NCBI GenBank assembly: GCA_021822115.1
Contig: JAJZSA010000022.1
Span: forward strand, 1-32,208
DNA length: 32,208 nt
Reading direction: 5' to 3'
Source of the DNA: Pseudomonadota bacterium
GTDB taxonomy: Bacteria; Pseudomonadota; Gammaproteobacteria; Burkholderiales; Gallionellaceae
Translations under genes and position numbers: made by a program
In this document: positions 14,804 through 23,632 of the stretch, piece after piece
Position numbering within the stretch: the first letter of the stretch is position 1
How the letters are laid out: every line of letters begins with the position of its first letter
The notes under the pieces: model-generated
What the model saw: the letters and a program-made list of their open reading frames with translations, nothing else
The model's database searches: none
What the model was told of the DNA's origin: nothing

Positions 14804-16061
14804 CCTGCGTTTCCGGGCGGCGGTCGTGTTCGCCCTGTTCGGGGCTTTGCTCGGCGCATTGTTGTCGGGCGGCTTGTACTGGGCAGTCAAGGATGTAGGC
14901 AGACACTTGATGCGCGAGACCCTGCGCGCGGAACTTGAGGATTCCGTGGCGCGCCATGCGCGCGACCAAATATTCGTCCCGCCCAGCACCGTGACAATCA
15001 AAGGTTATGTACTGTCGCCCAGGGAGCCGGAGGAGTTTGTACCACACCAGGTACACCACCTTGAGCCGGGATGGCATGGTGTGACGATGGACGGGGTCGA
15101 TTACTACGTGCTGGTCGCCGACCGTAACGAAGCACGCTATTTCATGCTCTTTAACACCGAGCGGCAGCATGCGCGCGAAGTGTTCTTCTTGCGTGCTTTA
15201 GCGTGGTTCGCATTGTTCATGGTCATAGGTTCGGCGGTCGGCGGTTTCTGGCTGGCGATGCGCATCGTCGCCCCGGTGACGCGGCTGGCCAACTGGGTGG
15301 GCGAAGCCGAACCGGGTATCAAACACCTGCCTCCCGCGAAATTGATGCGTAATGACGAGGTCGGCGAACTGGCGCGTGCTTTCGAGCGTTATGTGCAGCG
15401 CCTCAGTGAATTCATCGAGCGAGAGAAGAACTTCACCGGCGATGTCAGCCATGAATTGCGCACGCCGCTGGCGGTCATCCTGGGGTCGGTCGAGGTGCTG
15501 GAGCAGGATGAACGGCTGGAGGCCAAACAGCGCGAACGCTTGGCACGCATCAAGCATTCCGGACGCGAGATGGTGGAGATGATGCGTGCCTTGCTGTTGA
15601 TATCTCGCGAACGTACTGCGGGCGCGGATGAGCCGCTGTGTCAGGTCGCGCCCGTGGTGCGCGAGGTGGTCGACCGCCACATGGCTGCGTTGCGCGATAG
15701 CGCGGTAGCGATGCAACTCGAAGTCTCCGGCGATCCAGGGCTGATCGTGGAGCGTCCATTACTCGCCATCGTGGTCGACAATCTGTTGCGCAATGCCGCG
15801 TTCCATACACGACAGGGCTATATCCGCGTAACCCTGGGGGCGGACCATCTGATGGTCAGCGACACCGGTATCGGCATGACGCCGGAGGAGCTGGCTCATG
15901 CTTTCGACCGGCATTACAAGGGAAAAGCCAGCGCCGGCTTCGGTGTCGGGCTGTCCCTGGTCAAACGCATCTGCGAACGTTACGGCTGGCAGGTAACCAT
16001 CGATAGTCGCCCTGGCGAAGGCACCCGGGTCACGTTGCACTTCGCTACCGTGCAGGTGTGA
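14787..16061 (+). CDS. Sensor histidine kinase, partner of the OmpR-family regulator
   Basis: A 424-residue inner-membrane kinase. Helix 1 (about 11-33) and helix 2 (about 135-157) enclose a periplasmic sensor region of roughly 100 residues with no recognised domain and no cysteine or haem motif. A HAMP-like linker (158-210) follows, then the dimerisation/phosphoacceptor domain with H222 in DVSHELRTPLAV, and the ATPase domain with N box DNLLRN (331-336), G1 box DTGIG (359-363) and G2 box GFGVGL (384-389). The start at 14787 lies inside the end of the regulator gene; earlier starts read out of frame through that gene. The signal it senses is unknown. Position beside the Cyc2-like gene points to redox, metal or envelope sensing, which is inference. 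Confidence 0.95.
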   Translation: MLRTNSLRFRAAVVFALFGALLGALLSGGLYWAVKDVGRHLMRETLRAELEDSVARHARDQIFVPPSTVTIKGYVLSPREPEEFVPHQVHHLEPGWHGVTMDGVDYYVLVADRNEARYFMLFNTERQHAREVFFLRALAWFALFMVIGSAVGGFWLAMRIVAPVTRLANWVGEAEPGIKHLPPAKLMRNDEVGELARAFERYVQRLSEFIEREKNFTGDVSHELRTPLAVILGSVEVLEQDERLEAKQRERLARIKHSGREMVEMMRALLLISRERTAGADEPLCQVAPVVREVVDRHMAALRDSAVAMQLEVSGDPGLIVERPLLAIVVDNLLRNAAFHTRQGYIRVTLGADHLMVSDTGIGMTPEELAHAFDRHYKGKASAGFGVGLSLVKRICERYGWQVTIDSRPGEGTRVTLHFATVQV

Positions 16062-16095
16062 ACGGCCGGCACTCCATTGTTGCAAAAAAGTAACA

Positions 16096-16112
16096 CTTCA
16101 CGATTCCTTCAC
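16096..16112 (+). promoter_or_regulatory. Candidate OmpR-type binding site upstream of the Cyc2-like gene
   Basis: CTTCAC occurs twice as a direct repeat (16096-16101 and 16107-16112) with a start-to-start distance of 11 bases, the spacing used by OmpR/PhoB-family dimers. It ends six bases before a TTGACG -35-like box. A regulator of the matching family is encoded just upstream. Six-base repeats can occur by chance, so this is a prediction. Confidence 0.4.
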
Positions 16113-16118
16113 TTTCGG

Positions 16119-16151
16119 TTGACGAGTTGCTCACAACCGCGTTGCTAGCAT
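16119..16151 (+). promoter_or_regulatory. Candidate promoter of the Cyc2-like gene
   Basis: TTGACG (16119-16124) is a five-of-six -35 match. The -10 region is less clear: TTGCTA at 16142-16147 has the right 17-base spacing but poor identity, while TAGCAT at 16146-16151 fits better but is 21 bases away. A weak -10 is what an activator-dependent promoter would show. The leader of about 85 bases ends in a strong CGGAGGAGAAACGC ribosome-binding region before the ATG at 16239. Confidence 0.4.
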
Positions 16152-16238
16152 CGCCGCCAGCTTGTGCATCCATCCGTTCGTCCAATCGCACAAGGCAACA
16201 TTGGCGGACTTTGATCACACTTCTCGGAGGAGAAACGC

Positions 16239-17498
16239 ATGAAGAAAATCGCACTGTCCCTGGCCGGCGTCATGGCCGCAGTCGCATTCGCACCGGAAGC
16301 ATCCGCTGTCCCGGTGTTCGCACGTCAGACCGGCATGGCTTGCAGCGCCTGCCACTTCCAGCACTTCCCGCTGCTGAACGGTTTCGGCCGCGCATTCAAG
16401 GCCAACGGCTTCTCCATGGTTGGTTCGCAAGAGAAGGTGGAAGGCGAGCACCTGTCCATCCCCGCAGTGCTGAACGCTGCCGTGCTGACTTCGACCTACT
16501 ACCAGCAAGAGTCTAACGACACGACCGGTCTGGGTGGCAAGCAATCCAAGTGGGGCGTGCCGGCTTCTGGCGGCGAACTGTCCATTTTCTACGGTGGCCG
16601 TATCGCTGACGGCGCCGGCTTCCTGTCTGAACTCGGTGCAGGTGGTACTGCTTCGACCGGTGCCGCCAAGCTGGCCATGATGTTCCCGGTCGGTTCCGCT
16701 AATGCCGGTTTCGTGGTGTACACCGGCGGTCAGGGCGCTGCCTACAGCTTCGAACTGCTGAACACCGGTGCTGCCGATACCCACAAGCTGATGGGTAACT
16801 CCGGCGCCAATAAGCAGCACGTGGCAGCGACCTCCGCCGCTTCTTGGCTGGGTGCTCGTACCGATGCAACCGGTATCAGCCTGGTTGCCAACAGCGATGC
16901 CGGCTTTGCCGTGTTGGGTAAGTTCGCCGCAGCGGGTCCGGGCACCGGCAACGCCAGCGATCTGCCGCTGACCTACTTCCGTGCTGCTGCGCTGTTCGAT
17001 ATGGCTGGCTGGGATTCCGCAGTGGGCGTACAGGGTTTCTCCGGTACGCAGAGCTCGCTGGGCCTGGGCAACGCCAGCTACAAGGCAACCATCGTCGACG
17101 CACAGATGCAGGGTGAAGTCGGTGGCATGTCCGTCGGTCTGTATGCTTCCTACGGTACCGCACCGGCTGACACCAACGGCAACAAACTGGCTGGTGGCTG
17201 GTCTACCTTGTATAAGGCAGGCACTTTGACTGGCCCGTCCGTGGACAAGGCTAGCTCCTTCAACGTGGCTGGTACTCTGGAACTGATCCCCGGTGTGGTG
17301 ACTGTGCAAGGCGGTCTGCGTTCCGCCAAGCTGGGCACCAAGAACGACAACGCCGTCATGATCGGTGGTACCTATGAGCTGGCCCAGAACATCGAGTTCG
17401 GCCTGAACTACACCTCCCAGTCTGGTTCTCTGTGGGATGCCAACCCGAATGCAGTTGGCAAGACCATGACCACTCTGCTGATGGAAGTGCTGTTCTAA
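16239..17498 (+). CDS. cyc2: Cyc2-like outer-membrane monohaem cytochrome-porin (candidate Fe(II) oxidase)
   Basis: A 419-residue protein with a Sec signal peptide (cleavage after ASA, residue 23). The mature N-terminus VPVFARQTGMACSACHFQHF continues with PLLNGFGRAFKANGF. One c-type haem site is visible, C35-x-x-C38-H39, followed by the FP-LN-FGR-FK signature of Cyc2. Residues from about 60 onward form a glycine-rich series of beta-strands ending in phenylalanine (LLMEVLF), the BamA signal of outer-membrane barrels. Cyc2 proteins are fused cytochrome-porins that take electrons from Fe(II) at the cell surface and pass them to periplasmic carriers. No partner periplasmic cytochrome lies nearby. 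A strong ribosome-binding site and its own terminator suggest high, independent expression. Function is inferred from family resemblance; other extracellular donors are possible. Confidence 0.85.
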   Translation: MKKIALSLAGVMAAVAFAPEASAVPVFARQTGMACSACHFQHFPLLNGFGRAFKANGFSMVGSQEKVEGEHLSIPAVLNAAVLTSTYYQQESNDTTGLGGKQSKWGVPASGGELSIFYGGRIADGAGFLSELGAGGTASTGAAKLAMMFPVGSANAGFVVYTGGQGAAYSFELLNTGAADTHKLMGNSGANKQHVAATSAASWLGARTDATGISLVANSDAGFAVLGKFAAAGPGTGNASDLPLTYFRAAALFDMAGWDSAVGVQGFSGTQSSLGLGNASYKATIVDAQMQGEVGGMSVGLYASYGTAPADTNGNKLAGGWSTLYKAGTLTGPSVDKASSFNVAGTLELIPGVVTVQGGLRSAKLGTKNDNAVMIGGTYELAQNIEFGLNYTSQSGSLWDANPNAVGKTMTTLLMEVLF

Positions 17499-17516
17499 GC
17501 AGCAAGAAAGAGAGCG

Positions 17517-17534
17517 CTGCCGCGCAAGCGGCAG
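17517..17534 (+). other. Stem-loop in the cyc2 3' untranslated region
   Basis: CTGCCGC and GCGGCAG form a perfect 7-bp stem closed by a GCAA tetraloop, a stable GNRA type. It stands between the cyc2 stop and the terminator and has no T-run. It may protect the message from 3' exonucleases. Confidence 0.6.
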
Positions 17535-17539
17535 ATTTC

Positions 17540-17565
17540 AGGGGAGCTTCGGCTCCCCTTTTTTA
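17540..17565 (+). terminator. Intrinsic terminator of the Cyc2-like gene
   Basis: AGGGGAGC and GCTCCCCT form an 8-bp GC-rich stem with a UUCG tetraloop, followed by a run of T residues. It lies about 40 bases after the cyc2 stop and separates this gene from the converging minus-strand operon. Confidence 0.93.
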
Positions 17566-17632
17566 TTGTCCAGGGTATGACGGCATAGGGCGACGCAGTT
17601 GCTGCGTGCTGTGCGGCCGGTCGGGTGGTGCG

Positions 17633-18568
17633 TTATTGTGGATAGAACAGCAGCAGACGGTAGCCGCTGGGTTTGAGGTCGCTGGTGTCCAGGCGCAGGA
17701 CGATCTCGCGCTCACGGTTGCGGCCGATGCCGCGCTCGATGTCGGTTGTATCTGCGAGATAGTCGGCAGGATGGAAAGCGCGGCGCGCGATAGCCTGGTC
17801 ATTCAGGTCGGTGAGTGTCAGTTCCAGACTGGGCCAGGCTTCGACATGGCTGGCGCGATTGCGCAACAGGGCGCGCAAGGTGATCACGCTGGCCTGATGC
17901 GGATCCGCTTCCAGCTCCGATGATTCGATGGAGAGCACGTCGACATCGCGCGGCAGGCCGATGCGACAACCGATCGCGTCGCAGGTCTGTACCAGCAGGG
18001 GTTTGAGGCCGGGCAGCTGTACTGCGAGATCGTCACGGAAATGGTAGGTGGCCTGACCGGCGAGCACCAGCGTCAGCGCGGTACTGCCCCAGATGGCCCA
18101 AGCGTGGCGTCGTGCTGCGGGTGCAGCGGCAGGCGGCGTGTCCGCATCCTCGATGAACTGCACTTGCTGCGCCAGCGTGGTGGGGGCAGGCTCCAGCTCG
18201 GTGAGGTCGGGAATGGGCGACAACTCAGATGCCTGTGCTCCCGGCATATTGTCTGCTGCGGGCTCGGCGAGTTGATCGTTCGCGGCAACACTGTCCTCTT
18301 CGTGCGCGTCGGCATCGATCTCGGCGGCTTCCACTTTGACGGTCGTATCGCCGGTCCCAGCATCTTCTGCACTTGGCTGGTCGTCGACGGGCTGCTCATC
18401 GATGGGCAGGCTCAACTGGGGATCCGGCTCCTCGGTTTGCATGTGCTCGTGGGCATTGAACACATGCTGGCAGCGACCGCAACGCACCAGACCGTCGTGC
18501 GCTTCGAGTTGCTCGGCGCTGACCTTGAAGCGTGTGCTGCAATCCGGACACTGGGTGATGCCGCTCAT
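17633..18568 (-). CDS. Zinc-ribbon and DUF3426 domain membrane protein
   Basis: From the ATG at 18568 the product has 311 residues. An N-terminal MJ0042-type zinc ribbon has two CxxC knuckles (C7/C10 and C30/C33, motif CPDCSTRFKVS and VRCGRCQHVF). A long acidic, low-complexity region (about 41-150) precedes one membrane helix (about 156-176) and a DUF3426 domain that ends in YRLLLFYPQ, probably on the periplasmic side. Function is unknown, although the family is frequently found next to prmA in betaproteobacteria. The start overlaps the prmA stop as ATGA, indicating translational coupling and arguing against the longer reading frame to 18631. It is the last gene of the long leuS operon. Confidence 0.9.
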   Translation of the reverse strand: MSGITQCPDCSTRFKVSAEQLEAHDGLVRCGRCQHVFNAHEHMQTEEPDPQLSLPIDEQPVDDQPSAEDAGTGDTTVKVEAAEIDADAHEEDSVAANDQLAEPAADNMPGAQASELSPIPDLTELEPAPTTLAQQVQFIEDADTPPAAAPAARRHAWAIWGSTALTLVLAGQATYHFRDDLAVQLPGLKPLLVQTCDAIGCRIGLPRDVDVLSIESSELEADPHQASVITLRALLRNRASHVEAWPSLELTLTDLNDQAIARRAFHPADYLADTTDIERGIGRNREREIVLRLDTSDLKPSGYRLLLFYPQ

Positions 18569-19458
18569 CGCTTGGTTCCCGACAGACAGCACCAGCCATC
18601 TTCGATGACCGGCGGCGCGAAGTCGAACCATTGCGCATAGATGCGCATCACTTCATCCGCCTGGTCGGCCAGGATGCCGGACAATACGATGCGCCCCCCG
18701 GTTCTGGCATACGCCGCCAGCAACGGCGCCAGTGCGCGCAAGGGGTTGGTGAGGATGTTGGCGACCACCACGTCGTATTGACCGCCAGCGGGCGCAGCAT
18801 CGGGGACGTAGAACTCGGCCTGCACTTGATTGGCTTGCGCATTGTCACGGCTGGCGATGACAGCCTGCGGATCGATGTCCACGCCGAGTGCACTGCCGGC
18901 ACCCAGCTTCATCGCCGCGATGGCGAGAATGCCGGAGCCACAACCGTAGTCGATCACCGATTCGCCGCCCTGGATGTTGCCGTCCAGCCAGCGCAGGCAT
19001 AGCCGCGTGGTCGGGTGACTACCGGTGCCGAAGGCCAGCCCGGGATCGAGCGCGATGTTGATGGCGGATGGATCACTTGCCTCATGCCAGGTCGGCACGA
19101 TCCACAGGCGGTCGCTGATGCGGATGGGGTCGAACTGTGATTGGGTCAGGCGCACCCAGTCGTTCTCTTCCAGCTTCGCGATGGTATGCGCCGCAGGGTG
19201 GGTGATGCCGAGTTCGGCATAGCAGGTGCGCAGGATGCCCTCGACATCGGCATCCTGTTCGAACAGCGCATTGATGAGATTGTGCTGCCAGACACTGGCA
19301 GTAGGTTCGCCCGGCTCGCCGAAGATGGCTTGTTCGTCCGGGGTGTCGGCATCGGCATCGAGCATGTCCACCGACAGCGCACCGTGCGCCAGCAGGGATT
19401 CGCTCAATGCCTCCGCATGGCTGGCTTCCGCCTGCACCGACAGCGTGAGCCAGGCCAT
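18565..19458 (-). CDS. prmA: Ribosomal protein L11 methyltransferase
   Basis: A 297-residue cytosolic SAM-dependent methyltransferase that trimethylates ribosomal protein L11. The family signature LDPGLAFGTGSHPTTRLCL (137-155) and the SAM-binding loop VIDYGCGSGILAIAA (168-182) are both clear, as is the later VVANILTNPL catalytic motif. Length is normal. It starts three bases after the accC stop and overlaps the DUF3426 gene, so it belongs to the same transcript. Nothing unusual is seen. Confidence 0.97.
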   Translation of the reverse strand: MAWLTLSVQAEASHAEALSESLLAHGALSVDMLDADADTPDEQAIFGEPGEPTASVWQHNLINALFEQDADVEGILRTCYAELGITHPAAHTIAKLEENDWVRLTQSQFDPIRISDRLWIVPTWHEASDPSAINIALDPGLAFGTGSHPTTRLCLRWLDGNIQGGESVIDYGCGSGILAIAAMKLGAGSALGVDIDPQAVIASRDNAQANQVQAEFYVPDAAPAGGQYDVVVANILTNPLRALAPLLAAYARTGGRIVLSGILADQADEVMRIYAQWFDFAPPVIEDGWCCLSGTKR

Positions 19459-19461
19459 GGC

Positions 19462-20817
19462 TTATTTGCCCTTGGTGCGTTCCGCCAACTTATGCTCCAG
19501 GTAATGGATGCTGGTGCCGCCGCGCACGAAAGCGGCGTCGTTCATCAGTTCCTGGTGCAGCGGGATGTTGGTCAGGATGCCTTCCACCGCCATCTCGGAC
19601 AGGGCGGTGCGCATGCGGGCGATAGCCTGGTCGCGCGTGTCGCCGTAAGCGATCAGCTTGCCGATCATCGAGTCGTAGTGCGGCGGGATGAAGTAGTTGG
19701 CATAGACATGGGAATCCACGCGGATGCCGGGGCCGCCCGGCACATGCCAGGTGGTGATGCGCCCTGGCGACGGCACGAAGGTGTACGGATGCTCGGCATT
19801 CACGCGGCACTCGATGGCATGGCCCTTGAACTCGATGTCCTTCTGGCGGAACGGCAGTTTCTCGCCGGCGGCGACGCGGATCTGTTGCTGCACGATATCG
19901 ATGCCGGTGATCATCTCCGACACCGGATGCTCCACCTGTACGCGGGTGTTCATCTCGATGAAGTAGAACTCGCCGTTCTCGTACAGGAACTCGAAGGTGC
20001 CCGCGCCGCGATAGCCGATCTTGCGGCAGGCCTCGGCACAGCGCTCGCCGATCTTGGCGATCAGTTTGCGGTCGACGCCGGGGGCCGGCGCTTCTTCGAT
20101 GATCTTCTGGTGGCGACGCTGCATGGAGCAGTCGCGCTCTCCCAGGTACACGGCATTGCCATGCTGGTCGGCCAGCACCTGGATCTCGATGTGGCGCGGG
20201 TTCTCCAGGAACTTCTCCATGTACACCATGGGATTGTTGAAGGCGGCCTGCGCTTCGGTCTTGGTCATGGTCACCGCGTTGAGCAGTGCGGCTTCGGTAT
20301 GCACCACGCGCATGCCGCGACCGCCGCCGCCACCGGCAGCCTTGATGATGACCGGATAACCGATCATGCGGGCGATCTTGACGATCTCGGCCGGATCGTC
20401 CGGCAGTGCGCCGTCGATGCCGGGCACCACCGGCACGCCGGCTTTTTTCATGGCGTTCTTGGCAGACACCTTGTCGCCCATCAGGCGGATGGTCTCGGCG
20501 CGCGGGCCGATGAACACGAAGCCGGACTTCTCGCAACGCTCGGAGAAGTCGGCGTTCTCGGACAGGAAGCCGTAGCCGGGGTGGATGGCCTGCGCGTCGG
20601 TCACTTCCGCTGCGCTGATGATGGCGGGCACGTGCAGATAGCTCTGGCCGGAAGGTGCGGGGCCGATGCAGACGGACTCATCCGCCAGCTTCACATATTT
20701 GGCATCGGCATCCGCTTCGGAATGCACGGCCACGGTCTTGATGCCCAGCTCGCGGCAGGCGCGCTGGATGCGCAAGGCGATCTCGCCGCGATTGGCGATG
20801 AGGATCTTCTCGAACAT
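19462..20817 (-). CDS. accC: Acetyl-CoA carboxylase, biotin carboxylase subunit
   Basis: With the ATG at 20817 the protein has 451 residues and begins [17 protein letters not shown], the normal start of AccC. It uses ATP and bicarbonate to carboxylate the biotin on AccB, the first step of fatty-acid synthesis. Key features are the ATP-grasp lysines K116 and K159, the glycine-rich loop GGGGGRGM (162-169), and the C-terminal catalytic region [16 protein letters not shown]. The frame remains open to an ATG at 20871, only six bases after accB, which would add an 18-residue basic, proline-rich leader ([18 protein letters not shown]); no ribosome-binding site supports it, so the standard start is preferred. 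It forms the usual accBC pair. Confidence 0.96.
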   Translation of the reverse strand: MFEKILIANRGEIALRIQRACRELGIKTVAVHSEADADAKYVKLADESVCIGPAPSGQSYLHVPAIISAAEVTDAQAIHPGYGFLSENADFSERCEKSGFVFIGPRAETIRLMGDKVSAKNAMKKAGVPVVPGIDGALPDDPAEIVKIARMIGYPVIIKAAGGGGGRGMRVVHTEAALLNAVTMTKTEAQAAFNNPMVYMEKFLENPRHIEIQVLADQHGNAVYLGERDCSMQRRHQKIIEEAPAPGVDRKLIAKIGERCAEACRKIGYRGAGTFEFLYENGEFYFIEMNTRVQVEHPVSEMITGIDIVQQQIRVAAGEKLPFRQKDIEFKGHAIECRVNAEHPYTFVPSPGRITTWHVPGGPGIRVDSHVYANYFIPPHYDSMIGKLIAYGDTRDQAIARMRTALSEMAVEGILTNIPLHQELMNDAAFVRGGTSIHYLEHKLAERTKGK

Positions 20818-20877
20818 GGCCGGCTTCTTCTCGGCGGCCGGCGCGCGGGGTTTGCGTTCGAATACGGCCATGATGCT

Positions 20878-21327
20878 TTAACCGATGATGAACAGGGGTT
20901 GACCGAACTCCACCGGCTGACCGTTTTCGACCAGGATGGCTTTGACCACGCCACCCTTATCGGTTTCGATCTCGTTCAGCAGCTTCATGGCTTCGATGAT
21001 GCACAGCGTGTCGCCGGCGTTCACATTGGCGCCGACGTCGACGAACGACTTGGCGCCGGGGGAAGGTGCGCGGTAGAAGGTGCCGACCATGGGCGATTTG
21101 ATGACGTGGCCTTCCGGCACGGCGGGCTCGGCCGGGGCCGCTGCGGGAGCAGCCGCAGGGGCTATGGCAGCCGCTTGCGGAGCGGCCGCATAGACGTGTT
21201 GTACCGGCGCGGCGACCGAGCTGGCGCGCGAGATGCGCACATGCTCTTCACCTTCGGTCAGTTCCAGTTCGGCGATGCCCGAGTTTTCCACCAGTTCGAT
21301 CAGGGTTTTCAGTTTGCGCAGGTCCAT
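20878..21327 (-). CDS. accB: Biotin carboxyl carrier protein of acetyl-CoA carboxylase
   Basis: A 149-residue carrier with an N-terminal domain ([23 protein letters not shown]), a flexible Ala/Pro linker (about 38-70) and a C-terminal biotinyl domain with the biotinylated K115 in [11 protein letters not shown]. It carries carboxybiotin between AccC and the carboxyltransferase, whose AccA/AccD subunits are not in the window. The length and domain order are standard. It lies 24 bases after aroQ and upstream of accC on one transcript. Confidence 0.98.
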   Translation of the reverse strand: MDLRKLKTLIELVENSGIAELELTEGEEHVRISRASSVAAPVQHVYAAAPQAAAIAPAAAPAAAPAEPAVPEGHVIKSPMVGTFYRAPSPGAKSFVDVGANVNAGDTLCIIEAMKLLNEIETDKGGVVKAILVENGQPVEFGQPLFIIG

Positions 21328-21351
21328 GCTCTACTCTCCTAGAATGTTCGT

Positions 21352-21786
21352 TCAGTTGCGTTGCAATGCATATTCGAGTGCCAGTTCATAGCCCTTGGCG
21401 CCCAGCCCGCTGATCACGCCGACAGCGATGTCGGAGAAATACGAGTGTTTGCGGAACGCCTCGCGGCCATACACGTTCGACAGGTGTACCTCGACGAAGG
21501 GGATAGCCACCGCCGCCAGTGCATCGCGCAGGGCGACGCTGGTGTGGGTGAAGGCGGCGGGATTGATGATGATGAAGTCGGTGCCGTCGGTGCGCGCTTG
21601 CTGAACGCGGTCGACCAGGGTGCCTTCGGTGTTGCTTTGGAAGTAAGTCAGCTTGGCGCCGCTCTTCTCGGCTTGTGCCAGTAATCTGGCGTTAATTTCA
21701 TCCAACGTGACGCGACCATAGACTTCCGGCTCGCGGGTGCCGAGCAGATTCAGGTTGGGGCCGTGCAGAACGAGGATGTGTTTCAT
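21352..21786 (-). CDS. aroQ: 3-dehydroquinate dehydratase, type II
   Basis: From the ATG at 21786 the product has 144 residues and starts [20 protein letters not shown], the invariant start of type II enzymes. Y23 is the catalytic tyrosine, [16 protein letters not shown] and [22 protein letters not shown] supply the active-site Asn and His residues. It converts 3-dehydroquinate to 3-dehydroshikimate in aromatic amino-acid synthesis. The open frame continues upstream over the end of dsbD, but those 37 residues are unrelated to the family and are excluded. Sixty-seven bases separate it from dsbD, the widest gap of the operon, so an internal promoter is possible. Confidence 0.97.
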   Translation of the reverse strand: MKHILVLHGPNLNLLGTREPEVYGRVTLDEINARLLAQAEKSGAKLTYFQSNTEGTLVDRVQQARTDGTDFIIINPAAFTHTSVALRDALAAVAIPFVEVHLSNVYGREAFRKHSYFSDIAVGVISGLGAKGYELALEYALQRN

Positions 21787-21853
21787 GGCGCGCAGTTTGC
21801 CGCAAAATGGGGAACTTTGTCCATCCATTCGGTGATGATATGTGAATAAGGGC

Positions 21854-23629
21854 TCACAGCCCGACATGAGCCAGTGAGGCGCCGAAGCGGGTGGCATCCT
21901 GATAACCGATCACGCGCAGGTCGGACAATTCCTTGCCCTGCGCATCGAAAAACAGGATGGCCGGCGGGCCGAACAACTGGAAGTGTTGCAACAGGGCTTT
22001 GTCGGCCATGTCGTTGGCTGTGACATCGGCCTGCAACAGCAGTGCCTGGTCCAGACGCTTGCGGATGGCGGGATCGCTGAAGGTGAAGCGTTCCATCTCC
22101 TTGCACGAGATACACCAGTCGGCATAGAAATCCAGCATCACCACCTTGCCGCCGGTCTGGGCCAGCCGTGCTTGCAAGCCGTCCAGTCCCTTGATGCGCT
22201 GGAACGGTGTCGCCACCGCCTCCGTTGCCTGCGCCGTGGCTCGGAAGCCGCCCAGCGGACGCAACACGTCGCGCGCACCGGACAGGGCGCCGATCAGGTA
22301 GGCCACGCCCAACAGCAAGGCCAGGATGCCGAGTGCCTTGCCCAGGCGATGGAGGCCGCGGGCATTGGCGGGCAACGGGTCGAGCGCGCGCAGATGGATG
22401 GCACAGAAGATCAGCAGCGCGGCCCAGGCCAGCATCTGTGCGGCAACCGGGAGCACCGGGGCGACGATCCAGATCGCCAGCGCCAGCATCAACACGCCGA
22501 AGAAGCGTTTCACTGATTCCATCCAGGGCCCGGCTTTGGGCAGCAGGGTGCCGGCCGAGGTGCCGATCAGCAGCAAGGGCACGCCCATACCCAATCCCAT
22601 CACGAACAGCGCACTGCCGCCCAGCACGGCATCGTGTGTCTGGCTGATGTAGAGCAGGGCGCCGGCCAGCGGTGCGGCGACACAGGGTCCCATGATGATG
22701 GCGGACAGGGCGCCCATGGCGAACACGCCGGTCAGGTGGCCGCCATGCAGCTTGTTGCTGGTGTCGCTCAGGCGGCTTTGCAATGCAGCCGGCAATTGCA
22801 GCTCATACAGGCCGAACATGGATAGTGACAGCAGCACGAACAGCGCGGCGAAACTGCCCAGCACCCAGGGCGTCTGCAGGGCATTGGAGATCAGGTTGCC
22901 GGAATAGCCGGCCGCCACGCCGGCGATGGCGTAGGTGATGGCCATGCCCAGCACATAGGCCAGCGACAGCAGGAAAGCATGCGCATGGGTGATCTGGTGG
23001 CCGCGGCCGACGATGATGCCGGACAGGATGGGGATCATGGGGAACACGCAGGGCGTGAGCGAGAGCAGCAGTCCAGCGCCGAAGAAGAAGGTCACGATGA
23101 GCCAGAAGCTGCCGCTCTTGAACAGCAGGGCGATCTGTTGGTTCTCATCTGCGGCTGGGGTGGCAGCGGGCGGTGCGGTACTGGCCACGGTCGCCAGGTC
23201 GAGCGAGAAATGTTTTTCAATGGGCGGATAGCACAGGCCATCGTCGCTGCACCCTTGATAGCTGGCATCCAGTTCCAGCGGCGTCTTCATGTCGGCATCC
23301 TGCAGCGCGATCTCGGCCTGGAAGCTGGTGTGGTACACCTGCATCACGCCGAAGTTGGGGTCGTTCTTGGTCTCGCCATCGGGCAGGCGCAGGGCGGCGA
23401 TCTTCGTTGCGCCGCCACCCAGCGTGAACTGGATCTTGTCTTTGTACAGATAGTAGCTGGGCGTGATATCGAAGCTGGCGAGCAACGTGTGGTCGTCCAC
23501 TGCCTTGACCTGTAGCAGGAAAGCCTGGTCAGGCGGCAGGAACTTCGGTTTGCTGCCGAAAGACAGCAGGTCGGCCATCGCTTGCGGGACGACGGATAAG
23601 AGGACGATCAACAACAAACGATGCAGCAT
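21854..23629 (-). CDS. dsbD: Thiol:disulfide interchange protein DsbD (cytochrome c biogenesis, reductant importer)
   Basis: A 591-residue inner-membrane protein with all three DsbD parts: a signal peptide and periplasmic alpha domain with C127/C133 ([10 protein letters not shown]), a central eight-helix domain with the conserved [16 protein letters not shown] and GPCVAAPL cysteines, and a C-terminal thioredoxin-like gamma domain with C506/C509 ([10 protein letters not shown]). It carries electrons from cytosolic thioredoxin to the periplasm, serving disulfide isomerisation and reduction of apocytochrome c. That fits an organism relying on c-type cytochromes such as the Cyc2-like protein. It starts three bases after cutA in the leuS operon. 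Confidence 0.97.
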   Translation of the reverse strand: MLHRLLLIVLLSVVPQAMADLLSFGSKPKFLPPDQAFLLQVKAVDDHTLLASFDITPSYYLYKDKIQFTLGGGATKIAALRLPDGETKNDPNFGVMQVYHTSFQAEIALQDADMKTPLELDASYQGCSDDGLCYPPIEKHFSLDLATVASTAPPAATPAADENQQIALLFKSGSFWLIVTFFFGAGLLLSLTPCVFPMIPILSGIIVGRGHQITHAHAFLLSLAYVLGMAITYAIAGVAAGYSGNLISNALQTPWVLGSFAALFVLLSLSMFGLYELQLPAALQSRLSDTSNKLHGGHLTGVFAMGALSAIIMGPCVAAPLAGALLYISQTHDAVLGGSALFVMGLGMGVPLLLIGTSAGTLLPKAGPWMESVKRFFGVLMLALAIWIVAPVLPVAAQMLAWAALLIFCAIHLRALDPLPANARGLHRLGKALGILALLLGVAYLIGALSGARDVLRPLGGFRATAQATEAVATPFQRIKGLDGLQARLAQTGGKVVMLDFYADWCISCKEMERFTFSDPAIRKRLDQALLLQADVTANDMADKALLQHFQLFGPPAILFFDAQGKELSDLRVIGYQDATRFGASLAHVGL

Positions 23630-23632
23630 GGC

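Noticed and set aside
13838..15001. A 387-codon minus-strand frame covering the riboswitch, its promoter and the response regulator
   Set aside because: It runs through a riboswitch and antisense to a certain gene; no recognisable domain.
19141..21342. A 733-codon plus-strand open frame across prmA, accC and accB
   Set aside because: It spans three certain genes on the other strand and has shadow-type composition.
21787..21897. N-terminal extension of AroQ into dsbD
   Set aside because: The type II dehydroquinase start [11 protein letters not shown] is invariant and the extension overlaps the dsbD coding end.
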